Assembly (NCBI GenBank): GCA_025360565.1
Contig: JANYBY010000390.1
Span: 1-19,620, forward strand
Length of the DNA: 19,620 bases
Reading direction: 5' to 3'
Source: Bacteroidota bacterium
GTDB taxonomy: Bacteria; Bacteroidota; Bacteroidia; B-17B0; Aurantibacillaceae
The notes under the pieces are model-generated. The model saw only the letters and a list, made by a program, of their open reading frames with translations. It was not told where the DNA came from and did not search any database. This document shows, piece after piece, positions 1 through 9,198 of this stretch. A program made the translations under genes and the position numbers. Position 1 is the first letter of the stretch. Each line of letters opens with the position of its first letter.

Positions 1-1
1 T

Positions 2-1702
2 GGCGGTGTACTCGAAGATAAAGCCGGTAACCTTTGGTTTGGAAGCGGCGGCGGTTTAGACAAGCTAACAAAGAATAAACTAGTACGATTATTCGGGAGA
101 TCTGATACAGCTTATACTGATAAATTATATAACCGAAAAGAGGACGATATCTTATTCAAATCTTTTTCTTACGACGATGGTTTTTTAGGTCAAAGTGTGA
201 ATGGGAACAGATGCATCAGTCAGGCAGGGGACGGTAATATTTGGATAGGCACTAACGATCGTTTAACCGTTTACCATCCGGAGGGAGATATTGTAAATTT
301 AAATGCGCCCGATATACAACTAACAAACCTTTCATTATATAATGAAAATATACCTTGGGTAAAAGTTGCACAAAAAAAAGATACCGCTATCGTATTGGGT
401 AATGGCGTAAGTGTTGGTAATTTTGAGTTTGACAGTGTTTCAAGATGGTATGGCTTACCCCAAAATTTAAGTTTGGCGTACAGCGACAATTACCCGACTT
501 TTAGTTTTATTGGTAGCACAACGTACCAACCTAAAAAAATAAGATACCATTATAAATTGGAAGGCATTGATGATAATTGGAGCGCCTTAACAAACCGTAC
601 GGAAGCATCTTATGGTAATTTGCCAAATGGCTACTATACGTTTAAGGTGAAAGCCATGAGTAGCGCGGGGATATGGAGTAGGGAATTTAGTTTCGTTTTT
701 ACCATTCGTCCACCTTGGTGGAAGACGTGGTGGTTCCGAACGCTAAGTGTTCTGGCAATTGTGGTTTTAATAGTGCTTTACATTAAATGGAGGGAACGCG
801 CATTAAAACAGAGACAAAAGATCTTAGAAAAAACAGTGGATGAAAGAACCGTAGAAGTAAACGCGGAAAAGAAAATAGTTGAACGGCAGAAAAGTTTGAT
901 TGAAGAAAAACATAAAGAGATAACCGATAGTATAAACTATGCGGAAAGAATACAACGAAGTTTTTTAGCAACGAAGAGTTTGTTAGATGAAAATTTAAAA
1001 GAACATTTTGTTTTCTTTCAGCCTAAAGATGTAGTTAGTGGAGATTTTTATTGGGCATCAAAACTTGCCACCTCAAGCGCCGGCGAGAAGTTTGTCCTGG
1101 TAACTGCAGATAGCACCGGGCACGGTGTACCCGGAGCCATTATGAGTTTATTAAATATTACTAGTTTAGAATCGGCCGTAAAAGATGGTTTTACGGAACC
1201 TTCAGATATTTTAAATGCAACGCGAAAAACAATTATTGAACGGTTAAAAAAAGATGGCAGCGAGAATGGAGGAAAAGACGGTATGGATGCCAGTTTAATT
1301 TGTTTTGATTTTATAAATAATACGCTCAATTATTCTGCAGCCAATAACCCTGTTTGGATAGTGCGGGCTTCGGCAGGCTCAACCACCACGGCTCAACTCA
1401 TAGAACTCGACCCTGATAAAATGCCGGTTGGTAAACATGATAAAGATCTTGTTCCGTTTACACAACATAACTTTACATTGCAAAAGGGAGATGTAGTTTA
1501 TACTTTAACAGATGGTATGCCCGATCAGTTTGGTGGTCCCAATGGAAAAAAATTCAAGCACAAAAAATTGAAGGAATTATTGATCACTATTTCTTCTGAA
1601 CCAATGCAAGTTCAAAAGCAAAAATTGACGAACGAATTAAATAATTGGAAGGGTGATTTAGACCAGGTGGACGACGTTACATTAATAGGAGTTAGAATAT
1701 GA
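2..1702 (+). CDS. Propeller/Y_Y_Y sensor with SpoIIE phosphatase output (5' truncated)
   Basis: The frame is open from base 2, so the gene begins before the window; the GTG at 197 is internal. Translation from base 2 opens with blade-like motifs (GNLWFGSGGGLDKL near 30-75, GNIWIGT near 230-255) typical of Reg_prop repeats. A Y_Y_Y domain follows (about 540-715), then the PPWWKTWWFR boundary, one membrane helix (about 735-790), a charged coiled coil, the linker DSINYAERIQRSFLA (about 925-970) and a complete SpoIIE/PP2C domain (about 1010-1699). Metal-binding aspartates are present in GDFYW, ADSTGHG, DGMDASL, TDGMPDQ and DDVTL. By family knowledge this is a periplasmic ligand sensor that controls a cytoplasmic Ser/Thr phosphatase acting on a SpoIIAA/SiaC-type partner. 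It is a close paralogue of the gene at 5402-8872. The ligand is unknown. Confidence 0.93.
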   Translation, partial: GGVLEDKAGNLWFGSGGGLDKLTKNKLVRLFGRSDTAYTDKLYNRKEDDILFKSFSYDDGFLGQSVNGNRCISQAGDGNIWIGTNDRLTVYHPEGDIVNLNAPDIQLTNLSLYNENIPWVKVAQKKDTAIVLGNGVSVGNFEFDSVSRWYGLPQNLSLAYSDNYPTFSFIGSTTYQPKKIRYHYKLEGIDDNWSALTNRTEASYGNLPNGYYTFKVKAMSSAGIWSREFSFVFTIRPPWWKTWWFRTLSVLAIVVLIVLYIKWRERALKQRQKILEKTVDERTVEVNAEKKIVERQKSLIEEKHKEITDSINYAERIQRSFLATKSLLDENLKEHFVFFQPKDVVSGDFYWASKLATSSAGEKFVLVTADSTGHGVPGAIMSLLNITSLESAVKDGFTEPSDILNATRKTIIERLKKDGSENGGKDGMDASLICFDFINNTLNYSAANNPVWIVRASAGSTTTAQLIELDPDKMPVGKHDKDLVPFTQHNFTLQKGDVVYTLTDGMPDQFGGPNGKKFKHKKLKELLITISSEPMQVQKQKLTNELNNWKGDLDQVDDVTLIGVRI

Positions 1703-2049
1703 AAATTAATTGCCGATCTAGAGTGAATATGCGAACTCTGCCTGCAGGCTCGGGAAGGATGATGTGACTTTAACTGCAAATAAGCAATAGGATTTCTATT
1801 ATCCCGAAGGGATTCCTTTGGAACGAGCCACAATCTGCTACTGTACTTGGAAATGCTCAACTTTGCAGTCTTCAAAATATCGAAAGATATTCTTACAGTC
1901 CTCAAGTTTGCGCTTCCCAAGTCCATTGCAGCTTTTGACTCTCACCACGAAATCTACTGCCTATTTGCGGTTTAATTGGGCTGAAGGCTTGAATGATCTT
2001 ATGAAACGGGTAACGGGATAATTGAAGATCTCATTAGAAACAAAACTCT
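1703..2049. other. Non-coding stretch between convergent genes, with decayed sequence and small palindromes
   Basis: About 350 bases with no convincing gene. The first 75 bases match the stretch after the orphan tail at 11425-11457 (see the remnant at 1758-1772). There is a perfect palindrome gcctgcaggc at 1740-1749 and a short hairpin, atccc/gggat around gaa, at 1801-1813. The small ORF at 1818-2021 has no recognisable domain. I see no clear rho-independent terminator for either flanking gene. Confidence 0.6.
1758..1772 (+). pseudogene. Remnant of a SpoIIE phosphatase 3' tail
   Basis: Read in one frame these bases give DDVTL, the start of the invariant last block (DDVTLIGVRI-stop) of the neighbouring phosphatases; the next codon departs from that block. 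It lies 55 bases after the intact stop of the upstream gene, at the position matched by the second orphan tail after the 9199-11373 gene. The match is short; it is believable mainly because the flanks (1690-1735 against 11445-11490) also align. Confidence 0.5.
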
Positions 2050-3192
2050 TTAATACCCATGCAGATCCAGATCCGCACTATCGATCATAGTTACCCATTC
2101 GCCCATTTTTTTCTGAATAATTTTAAAGTGATGTTGGTCTTCGGGGCAAATTAACGAAATGGCTTCGCCCGGCGATTCAGCTCTGCCCGTTCTGCCAATA
2201 CGATGTATGTAGTCTTTAGGCGAACGAGGCAATTCATAATTAATTACATAAGGTAAAAATTTAATATCAATTCCACGTGCCATTAGATCGGTAGCAACTA
2301 ACACGCGAATTTTTCCGGATTTAAATTTTTTCAATGCATCTGTTCGGGCACCCATACTTTTTTTACTGTGAATGGCTTCGGCTTTAATGCTGTTAATTCT
2401 TAATTTATCGGCCACCAGATCTGCCTGAAAAACCGAAGATGTAAAAACCAATACTTGTTGCATGCCATTGTGTTTGATCAAATAACGCAGCAGGGGCCCT
2501 CGTCTTTCTTCCGAAACAAAGTAAGCGCGCTGTTTTATCAGGTCTATTGTATTTGTTTCTTCTTCTATTTTAATAATTACCGGATCACGAAGCAGTAATT
2601 GATTTATGTTATTTACATCATCACTTAATGTTGCCGAGAATAATAAATTCTGCCGAATGTAAGGAAGTAAAGAAAATATTTTTGTCATTTCTTCTTTAAA
2701 TCCAAGATTCAGCATTTTGTCCGCTTCATCTAAAACCAATATTTTTAAGTCGGTTAAATAAAGGGCTTTCGAATCAATTAATTCCAATAAGCGACCGGGT
2801 GTAGCCACTAAAATTTCTACTCCCTGCAATTTTATCATTTGCGGATTGATAGAAACACCGCCATATACTGCCATTGATTTTGTTTTAACAGGTAAAGTGT
2901 TGCCAAACACAGTAAACACCTCGTTAACCTGTATAGCCAATTCCCTTGTAGGCACTAACACAAGCGCAAACATATGTCTGTTTTTTAAGGCAACCGCGTT
3001 TTGCACTAATTGTAAAATGGGTAATACATAAGCGGCTGTTTTGCCCGATCCGGTTTGAGCAATACCTAAAATATCTTTACCGTTTAAAATTGCGGGAATG
3101 GCCTGCGACTGAATAGGGTAGGGTTGTTCGTACTTTTGAAGCACAAGTGCATGTAGTAAATGAGCGTTTAATCCGAGTTTGCTAAATGGCAT
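2050..3192 (-). CDS. DEAD-box ATP-dependent RNA helicase, RhlE-like
   Basis: A 380-residue protein with the full set of DEAD-box motifs in order. The Q motif region is at the extreme N terminus (F3, PIQSQAIP about 26-33). Motif I is AQTGSGKT (45-52), Ia PTRELA (81-86), Ib TPGRL, II DEAD (about 155-158), III SAT, V ATDLMARGID and VI HRIGRTGR (about 330-337). It has no long basic C-terminal tail, so it is close to a minimal two-RecA-domain core of the RhlE type. The expected role is ATP-driven unwinding of RNA in ribosome assembly or mRNA turnover in the cytoplasm. The ATG at 3192 is supported because the Q motif begins two residues later. It is convergent with the upstream phosphatase gene and divergent from the secreted protein, and I see no functional link to the signalling genes. 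Confidence 0.95.
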   Translation of the reverse strand: MPFSKLGLNAHLLHALVLQKYEQPYPIQSQAIPAILNGKDILGIAQTGSGKTAAYVLPILQLVQNAVALKNRHMFALVLVPTRELAIQVNEVFTVFGNTLPVKTKSMAVYGGVSINPQMIKLQGVEILVATPGRLLELIDSKALYLTDLKILVLDEADKMLNLGFKEEMTKIFSLLPYIRQNLLFSATLSDDVNNINQLLLRDPVIIKIEEETNTIDLIKQRAYFVSEERRGPLLRYLIKHNGMQQVLVFTSSVFQADLVADKLRINSIKAEAIHSKKSMGARTDALKKFKSGKIRVLVATDLMARGIDIKFLPYVINYELPRSPKDYIHRIGRTGRAESPGEAISLICPEDQHHFKIIQKKMGEWVTMIDSADLDLHGY

Positions 3193-3321
3193 ACAAATGT
3201 ATTTGGAACAGTTATTAAGACATTAAATTTAAGGATTAAAAATGCACTAAATTTAATTTTACTGATAAGTATTCATTTAAGTTCCTTTGTACTTCAATAT
3301 CGGCTAAGGGAGTGCCGCATC

Positions 3322-5250
3322 ATGGTAGCTTTTAACAAAAAAACTATGTACATTTGGTTTGCTGTGAAAAGACTCTTTTCGTTATTAACGTTTTTTATTT
3401 TGCCTACATTTAATACAAATGCGCAAAATAACGCTGCAATTTATCCTGAGATAAAAAGCGAGCGAAGCATGTATTCCAAAGTTTTTTTAAAAGCGCCCGG
3501 CGTTAATCAGGCTGTTATATCAGGCTCTCCCGTTCATTATAAAATTAGTGGCGTCTGGGAAGAAATAAATACAAACATCACCTCCAATAACGGTAGTTAT
3601 CAAAATGAAACTAATGTTATCCGATCTTATTTTCCGGGCAGCATTAACAGCTCCAATAAAATAAAATTAAGTGTAAACGCAAGCGATGAACTTTTTATAC
3701 ATTCAGAAAAAAAATTAGTATTGGTAAATGATCAGAGCGATCTTACTATTATAGCCGGCAATTCAAATAATTCGATTGCAAATGTTATAAATAGCACCAT
3801 TAATTATTCGGGCATTTACCCCGGTATTTCTGATGAATTCTCCATATTAAACGGGCAGATAAAAAATAATGTTGTGCTAAGTGCCCTTCCATCTTTATTA
3901 ATCAATGTAACTTCCGGCTATTTTGGTTTTCAGGAAATAATAGAACTTCCAACAGGATGGAAGATCACCACTTCCGACAAAACTCTTAATGCATTAACTT
4001 CTTCTGCAATATATATTACTGATTCAAATGGTAAAAACGTTCTTACCATTCCTTCTCCTGTTTTTTTCGATTCGTACGGTTTAAAGTTAGATGGCGCAAG
4101 TATGGTTGAAGGTAAATATTTAGTTAAGCAGGAAAACACCGGCTGGAGTATTACCACGCTTGTTCCGGTAGATTGGTTAAAGAATTCAAATACAAAATAT
4201 CCTGTATCCATGGATCCTACCGTGGTACTTGCGAGTACAACCGGTGGATGGCAATCGCCAAATAATTTTGTGGATAATCCTGTGGTTGTTTTTATTGGCG
4301 TGTGTTGCGGAAATTTAACGCACAGAGCCTGGATGAAATTTAATACAACAACTATTCCTACTACATCCTGCATTACCGATGTTGAAGTGCAACCAAACGT
4401 AACGGGCGAAGCGAATGCCTTACCTGAATTGACTTTTATTAACGATGTTACCGGTGCTTTTGGTCCTTATGGCGCCATTACGCCCGCTGCTTATAATGAT
4501 TTCGGAACCGGAACCTATACATCTTTTACTATTTTAGGAACAGGTATTTATGGTTATTATAGCTTAGGGGCTGCGGCCTGCGCGCTTTTGCAAGCTCAGT
4601 TACCCGGCGGCTGGTTTTCACCTGCCTTCCAATTCAATAACGAACCCTCTGTAAATTATAAAATTATAAGCGGAACACTTTCTAATTTAAGGGTTACTTA
4701 CGTGGCACCGCCTTGTGTTGTTTTATCTGTTGAATTGGTTTCGTTTGATGCTATATGTAATAACAGTAAAGTAAATATAAACTGGACAACCTCCACGCAA
4801 AAAAATAATGATCACTTTACTATTGAAAGAAGTGCCGACGGAATTAAGTATGAAACTGTAGGAACGATAAGCGGTGCGGGAAACAGTGAGCAAAACCTTA
4901 ATTATTCTTTTGAAGATGCAGTACCTCTAACGGGAACTTCGTACTATTTATTAAAACAAACCGATAGTAACGGTCAGAATAAAGATCTTAAATTAGTTGC
5001 TGTTAGTTGCAACGGTGTTAAGGAAGTTACCATTGGTCCTAATCCCAACACCGGAAAATTTAATATTGAAGGAGCGGAACAAAACAGCGAAATAATAATT
5101 ACAGATATATTAGGGCAAATAGTTTTTCAAACTAAAATTACCGAAGAAAAAACCGATGTGGATCTGAACAAACATTTAAGCGGTATTTATTTTATTCAGG
5201 TAATTACTACAAAAGGATCGGTATCAAAGAAGATCAGCATTAACAAATAA
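3322..5250 (+). CDS. Secreted T9SS cargo protein with C-terminal sorting domain
   Basis: A 642-residue secreted protein. The N terminus contains a signal peptide (KRLFSLLTFFILP, cleavage near NAQ at about residue 35). The first 300 residues are a beta-rich region that I cannot name, ending in YPVSMDPTV (about 293-301), a motif I associate with DNRLRE-like wall proteins. Next is a cysteine-containing beta domain (about 302-475), a fibronectin-like domain seen in many Bacteroidota exoproteins (about 484-565, NWTTSTQKNNDHFTIERSAD) and a type A T9SS sorting domain (about 570-642, GPNPNTGKFNIEG to the basic end). It should be exported by Sec, then secreted or surface-attached by T9SS. The start is uncertain: ATG 3346 or GTG 3364 would each give a more canonical signal peptide. 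Confidence 0.88.
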   Translation: MVAFNKKTMYIWFAVKRLFSLLTFFILPTFNTNAQNNAAIYPEIKSERSMYSKVFLKAPGVNQAVISGSPVHYKISGVWEEINTNITSNNGSYQNETNVIRSYFPGSINSSNKIKLSVNASDELFIHSEKKLVLVNDQSDLTIIAGNSNNSIANVINSTINYSGIYPGISDEFSILNGQIKNNVVLSALPSLLINVTSGYFGFQEIIELPTGWKITTSDKTLNALTSSAIYITDSNGKNVLTIPSPVFFDSYGLKLDGASMVEGKYLVKQENTGWSITTLVPVDWLKNSNTKYPVSMDPTVVLASTTGGWQSPNNFVDNPVVVFIGVCCGNLTHRAWMKFNTTTIPTTSCITDVEVQPNVTGEANALPELTFINDVTGAFGPYGAITPAAYNDFGTGTYTSFTILGTGIYGYYSLGAAACALLQAQLPGGWFSPAFQFNNEPSVNYKIISGTLSNLRVTYVAPPCVVLSVELVSFDAICNNSKVNINWTTSTQKNNDHFTIERSADGIKYETVGTISGAGNSEQNLNYSFEDAVPLTGTSYYLLKQTDSNGQNKDLKLVAVSCNGVKEVTIGPNPNTGKFNIEGAEQNSEIIITDILGQIVFQTKITEEKTDVDLNKHLSGIYFIQVITTKGSVSKKISINK

Positions 5251-5401
5251 GTTTGCGGAGTGTCCATCAGCCAAAAATTTATTCCCCATTAAGTCCACCT
5301 TAAAAAGTGCTGCTAAGGTTACAAGTATTGGTATTATAAGCCTTCGTTCAAAGGTATTTTTAACTCATCCCTGTTAAATACAATTTTAGTATATTTGAGT
5401 T
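5251..5401. other. Upstream region of the 5402 gene
   Basis: These 150 bases contain no gene. The only signal is a TAnnTTTG-type box at the 3' end (5390-5397). I see no convincing terminator after the stop of the upstream gene. Confidence 0.5.
5390..5397 (+). promoter_or_regulatory. Candidate Bacteroidota -7 promoter box (tatatttg)
   Basis: This is an exact match to TAnnTTTG, the primary sigma factor -7 element known in Bacteroidota, four bases before the ATG at 5402. No clear TTG -33 element sits at the expected spacing. If real, the message would be leaderless at ATG 5402 or have a roughly 65-base leader to GTG 5468. Confidence 0.35.
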
Positions 5402-8400
5402 ATGCCAGGTTTCCTTCATAAGATCAAAGAGTGCAAAGCAAAATTGCGCAATGAGGAACAAGGTGTTGTGACAGTTTTAAACCAAAGAGTAAAATTAATT
5501 GTTGTACTATTAATTGTTTGGGTTTCCAATTTATTGGCGCAAAACAAATCGATGATTAAATTCAATCATCTGGGTAAAAACAATATTATTTCGAAGGTTA
5601 AAATTTTTGCAATTGAAAAAGATGATCATGGCTTTTTATGGTTGGCAACTGATGAGGGTTTAATGAAGTTTGACGGTTTACACGTTAAAAACCTAAAAAA
5701 AAATATACGTGATACAAATACCTTTAAATCCAATAATATTAAAGATGTTTTAAAGGATAAAAACGGAAAATTATGGATTGCCGCAGATGGTATTGGGCTG
5801 TATGAGTTTGACCCCATAACCGAAAGTAAAAAACTTTATGCAAATGCATATAAACCAAAAGCAACAAACAGAATTTGGAACATTGCCGAATCTCCTGACG
5901 GAGGAGAACTTTATCTTTCCACCTATGGCGGGGGGGTAAATATTTTTAATAAAAAAACAAAACAATTTAAAACGATCACTTCTTACGATTCCATTAAAAA
6001 TGGATTACCGAATAACGACATTATTAGTGTTACGTTTGATAAAAAAGGAATTGCTTGGATTTGTACACGCCATAATTGGCTTAGCAAATACGATCCAAAA
6101 ACAGGAGAGTTTAAAAATTTTCATAATTTCAATAACGATAAGGGTACCCATTTTATATCAGGAATAGGCTTATATAACGAAGAAACTATTTATATGTCAA
6201 CCACCGATGGCTTGTTCGAGTTTTCCACCATTACCGAAAAATTTAAAAGATATGTGTACAATAAGGCCGATACCACTTCCATTTCAGCACCTGTTATTGA
6301 AAAAATATTTATTAGCAAAAACAAAACAATTTATTTATCAATGAATGATGGTAGCCTTAATATAATGGATCACTTCACTAAAAAATGTCAACGATACAAA
6401 AGTAATTCCAACGACCCGTATTCAATAAGCGCTTCAATTTTAATAGCAAGTTATTACGAGGATGAGCAAGGATTGATTTGGTTAGGAATGGATAAAGCAG
6501 GATTGGATGTGATTATTCCCGGCGCATTTAAATACCAAAATTGGGCGCATGATAATAAAAACATCAACTCAATGGTGTCGAACGAAATACATGTAATACA
6601 AGAAGAAGCGGATCATAAAATTTGGATGGGTACATATGGCGGAGGTGCATCCTGCTTTGATCCGGGCCAACAAACTTTTAAAAATTTAATACGAAATGAT
6701 AAAGATAAAGCAGCTTTATCTGATGGCTTGGTTTATGGCTTTCACAATTCCAACAACGGTTTTATGTGGTTGTGTACCGAAGACGGATTAAACAAAGTGG
6801 ATGTAAATACGTTTAAGGTTGTAAAAAAATATTTTACAAAAGCGGATGCAGAAAAAAATCCTTTGTACAAACGAATGAATCGTACCTCCAGAATTTGGGA
6901 GGATAAAAAGGGCAATTTTTGGGTAACCATGATAGGCGGTGGCTTGGCCTATTTTAATCCGAATACCGAAGAGCTTACAAGATATAAAGCTATTGAAAAT
7001 GACCCGAGCACAATAAGTGACAATAGAATTTTTGATATGGCATACGATAGCATAAATAACTTGCTCTGGCTGGCAGCCTACCAAGGCGGTTTAACAGCTT
7101 TTGATCTGCAAACAAAAAAGGCTTTGCGTTTTAAACACAATTATTCCGATGTAAACTCTATGAGCAGTAATTGGTGTTTTAAAGTAACTATAGATCCTAA
7201 AACCAATATGCTTTGGATTGGAACAGAAACCGGACTGAATGGTTTGGATCTGAAAAAATATAAAAACAACAAAGCGCTTTGTTTTTTTCACTTGACTAAA
7301 AATGAAGGATTATTGGATGACGAGCTTAGTGCAATTTGTGCGGATGGTAAAGGAAATTTATGGCTGAGTTCTTCTCGATCAATGTATCATTATTCACCTC
7401 CCGAAAGCTTAGGAGGTACTGCAAATGGGGCAGTTCACCCTAACGGAATATTAAAAATGTATAACGAAGCTAACGGACTTCCTTTCAATGCTGTTTCGGC
7501 TAATTGCATTATGTATTCAAAATTCCGAAACCGGATATATATTGGTTCTTCAAGTCTTTGTTCGTTTAATCCCGACTCGGTAAGCGAAAATAAAATTATG
7601 CCAAAAGTTTATATAACCGAAATAGACCTTTTTAATACACCAATTTTTGCCGATACTGTTATCTATCAAAATAAATCACTCAATCTTAAATATTACGAAA
7701 ACTCATTGAGATTTTCTTTTTCAGTACCCAGTTTAATTTTTCCGGAAAATAATCAGGTTGCTTATAAGCTGAAAGGGTATGATAAAGACTGGATATATAA
7801 TAATGATAAAACGGATATTAACTATACAAATTTAGATCCGGGTGTGTATGAGTTTAAAGTAAAGGCCGCAAACAACGATGGTTATTGGAATGAAGAGGGT
7901 GCAAGTATTTTCATAAATATTAATCCACCCTTTTGGAAAACAACCTGGTTTCGTGTTTGTGCAATTTTATCCATTGTTTTACTAATCTGGTTTTTTATCA
8001 GATGGCGCGAAAAAAAATTGAAACAAGAAAAAGAAATACTTGAAATAACGGTGAAGGAAAGAACTGCGGAAGTAGTTGAGCAAAAAGTTTTAATAGAGGA
8101 AAAACATAAAGAAATAACTGATAGTATAAATTATGCCGAACGAATTCAAAGAAGTTTTTTAGCCACAAAAGAATTATTGGATGAAAACCTGAAAGACTAT
8201 TTTGTTTTCTTTCATCCTAAAGATGTAGTTAGCGGCGATTTTTACTGGGCTGCAAAATTATCATCGCCAAAAGGAGGAGATCGGTTTGCCTTGGTAACCG
8301 CAGATAGCACGGGACACGGAGTACCGGGAGCCATTATGAGCATTTTAAATATATCTTCGTTAGAAAAATCTATCGAAACAAATACAGAACCCGGCGAGAT

Positions 8401-8872
8401 ATTAAACGCAACACGAAAAATTATTATTGACCGCTTAAAAAAAGATGGAAGTGCCGAAGGCGGAAAGGATGGTATGGATGCATCACTGATCGTATTTAAT
8501 AAGGAAAAAACAAAATTAGTATATGCTGCCGCCAACAATCCAATTTGGGTGGTGCGGCAGAATGAAATCATTGAACTTAGTTCTGATAAAATGCCGGTGG
8601 GAAAACACGACAAAGATAACGTGACTTTTACGCAGCATGAATTCGCGCTTCAAAAAAATGACGTGGTGTATTCTTTAACCGATGGCTGGCCCGACCAGTT
8701 TGGCGGACCAAAAGGAAAAAAATTTATGTACAAACAGCTCAAACAATTGCTGATCTCTATTTCTTCTGAACCAATGCAAACGCAAAAACAAAAACTTACG
8801 CATGTTTTCGATAGTTGGAAAGGAAATTTAGAACAAATTGATGATGTAACTTTAATTGGAGTTCGGGTTTAA
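5402..8872 (+). CDS. Propeller/Y_Y_Y transmembrane sensor with SpoIIE phosphatase output
   Basis: A 1156-residue one-protein signalling chain. A hydrophobic export signal (about residues 31-46, ending LLAQ) precedes a long periplasmic region of repeated blade motifs (GFLWLATDEG, GLIWLGMD, KIWMGTYGGG, NMLWIGTETG, GNLWLSSS), that is Reg_prop beta-propellers over about 50-720. A Y_Y_Y domain lies at about 783-838, one membrane helix at about 848-867, then a coiled coil with DSINYAERIQRSFLA and a full SpoIIE domain (about 935-1156). Metal ligands are D946 (GDFYW), D968 (ADSTGHG), D1094 (TDGWPDQ) and D1147/D1148. This is the input architecture of hybrid two-component sensors, here joined to a Ser/Thr phosphatase instead of a kinase. 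The long N-region before the signal sequence makes GTG 5468 a plausible alternative start. It is a paralogue of the gene ending at 1702. Confidence 0.95.
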   Translation: MPGFLHKIKECKAKLRNEEQGVVTVLNQRVKLIVVLLIVWVSNLLAQNKSMIKFNHLGKNNIISKVKIFAIEKDDHGFLWLATDEGLMKFDGLHVKNLKKNIRDTNTFKSNNIKDVLKDKNGKLWIAADGIGLYEFDPITESKKLYANAYKPKATNRIWNIAESPDGGELYLSTYGGGVNIFNKKTKQFKTITSYDSIKNGLPNNDIISVTFDKKGIAWICTRHNWLSKYDPKTGEFKNFHNFNNDKGTHFISGIGLYNEETIYMSTTDGLFEFSTITEKFKRYVYNKADTTSISAPVIEKIFISKNKTIYLSMNDGSLNIMDHFTKKCQRYKSNSNDPYSISASILIASYYEDEQGLIWLGMDKAGLDVIIPGAFKYQNWAHDNKNINSMVSNEIHVIQEEADHKIWMGTYGGGASCFDPGQQTFKNLIRNDKDKAALSDGLVYGFHNSNNGFMWLCTEDGLNKVDVNTFKVVKKYFTKADAEKNPLYKRMNRTSRIWEDKKGNFWVTMIGGGLAYFNPNTEELTRYKAIENDPSTISDNRIFDMAYDSINNLLWLAAYQGGLTAFDLQTKKALRFKHNYSDVNSMSSNWCFKVTIDPKTNMLWIGTETGLNGLDLKKYKNNKALCFFHLTKNEGLLDDELSAICADGKGNLWLSSSRSMYHYSPPESLGGTANGAVHPNGILKMYNEANGLPFNAVSANCIMYSKFRNRIYIGSSSLCSFNPDSVSENKIMPKVYITEIDLFNTPIFADTVIYQNKSLNLKYYENSLRFSFSVPSLIFPENNQVAYKLKGYDKDWIYNNDKTDINYTNLDPGVYEFKVKAANNDGYWNEEGASIFININPPFWKTTWFRVCAILSIVLLIWFFIRWREKKLKQEKEILEITVKERTAEVVEQKVLIEEKHKEITDSINYAERIQRSFLATKELLDENLKDYFVFFHPKDVVSGDFYWAAKLSSPKGGDRFALVTADSTGHGVPGAIMSILNISSLEKSIETNTEPGEILNATRKIIIDRLKKDGSAEGGKDGMDASLIVFNKEKTKLVYAAANNPIWVVRQNEIIELSSDKMPVGKHDKDNVTFTQHEFALQKNDVVYSLTDGWPDQFGGPKGKKFMYKQLKQLLISISSEPMQTQKQKLTHVFDSWKGNLEQIDDVTLIGVRV

Positions 8873-8908
8873 AACATATTTACACAACTTCTTCTTAAAC
8901 AATTTATG

Positions 8909-8916
8909 TATATTTG
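8909..8916 (+). promoter_or_regulatory. Candidate -7 promoter box (tatatttg) for the CDGSH gene
   Basis: An exact TAnnTTTG match 17 bases before the ATG at 8934, giving a predicted leader of about 10-15 bases. The -33 element is not evident. It would also drive the phosphatase gene downstream. Confidence 0.35.
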
Positions 8917-8933
8917 AATAAAACTAATTTATT

Positions 8934-9173
8934 ATGGAAAAACCAACAATTGCAGGAAAAACCCCTTTGCCGGTGCAATTAGAAGCCGGAAAAACTTACG
9001 CCTGGTGCGCGTGCGGTAAATCAAACACCCAGCCTTTTTGCGATGGTTCCCATAAAGGATCTGCGTTTGTGCCAAAAGTTTTTGTAGCCGCCGAAACCAA
9101 AACAGCCTATATGTGCAACTGCAAGCACACCGCCAATCCCGGTTTTTGCGATGGCGCGCATAAAAATTTGTAG
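8934..9173 (+). CDS. Small double-CDGSH iron-sulfur protein
   Basis: A 79-residue protein carrying two CDGSH-type cluster sites. The first is CACGKSNTQPFCDGSH (about residues 25-40) and the second is CNCKHTANPGFCDGAH (about 61-76). Each has the C-x-C...C-x3-H ligand set that holds a redox-active [2Fe-2S] cluster. Tandem-motif proteins of this size resemble the CISD3/MiNT-like branch and act as soluble electron or cluster carriers; the partner here is unknown. No signal peptide is present, so it is cytoplasmic. It sits 61 bases after one phosphatase gene and 25 bases before the next, on the same strand, so it is probably cotranscribed with the latter. Whether that means redox control of the phosphatase or only shared transcription cannot be told from sequence. 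Confidence 0.93.
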   Translation: MEKPTIAGKTPLPVQLEAGKTYAWCACGKSNTQPFCDGSHKGSAFVPKVFVAAETKTAYMCNCKHTANPGFCDGAHKNL

Positions 9174-9198
9174 AACGTAAATCACAATTACTGGTTTG

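Noticed and set aside
1612..2021. Small ORFs on both strands downstream of the first phosphatase (1612-1926 minus, 1818-2021 plus)
   Set aside because: No domain, signal peptide or start context. The minus-strand one overlaps the phosphatase 3' end, and the region looks like decayed non-coding DNA.
3194..3201. Exact TAnnTTTG box (tacatttg, minus strand) before the helicase gene
   Set aside because: It ends one base before the ATG, so transcription would start at or inside the start codon, and no -33 element is evident.
3349..3356. TAnnTTTG box (tacatttg) inside the 5' end of the secreted protein gene
   Set aside because: It would only make sense if GTG 3364 were the start and the message leaderless. 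The match may be chance, so it is noted only as a start ambiguity.
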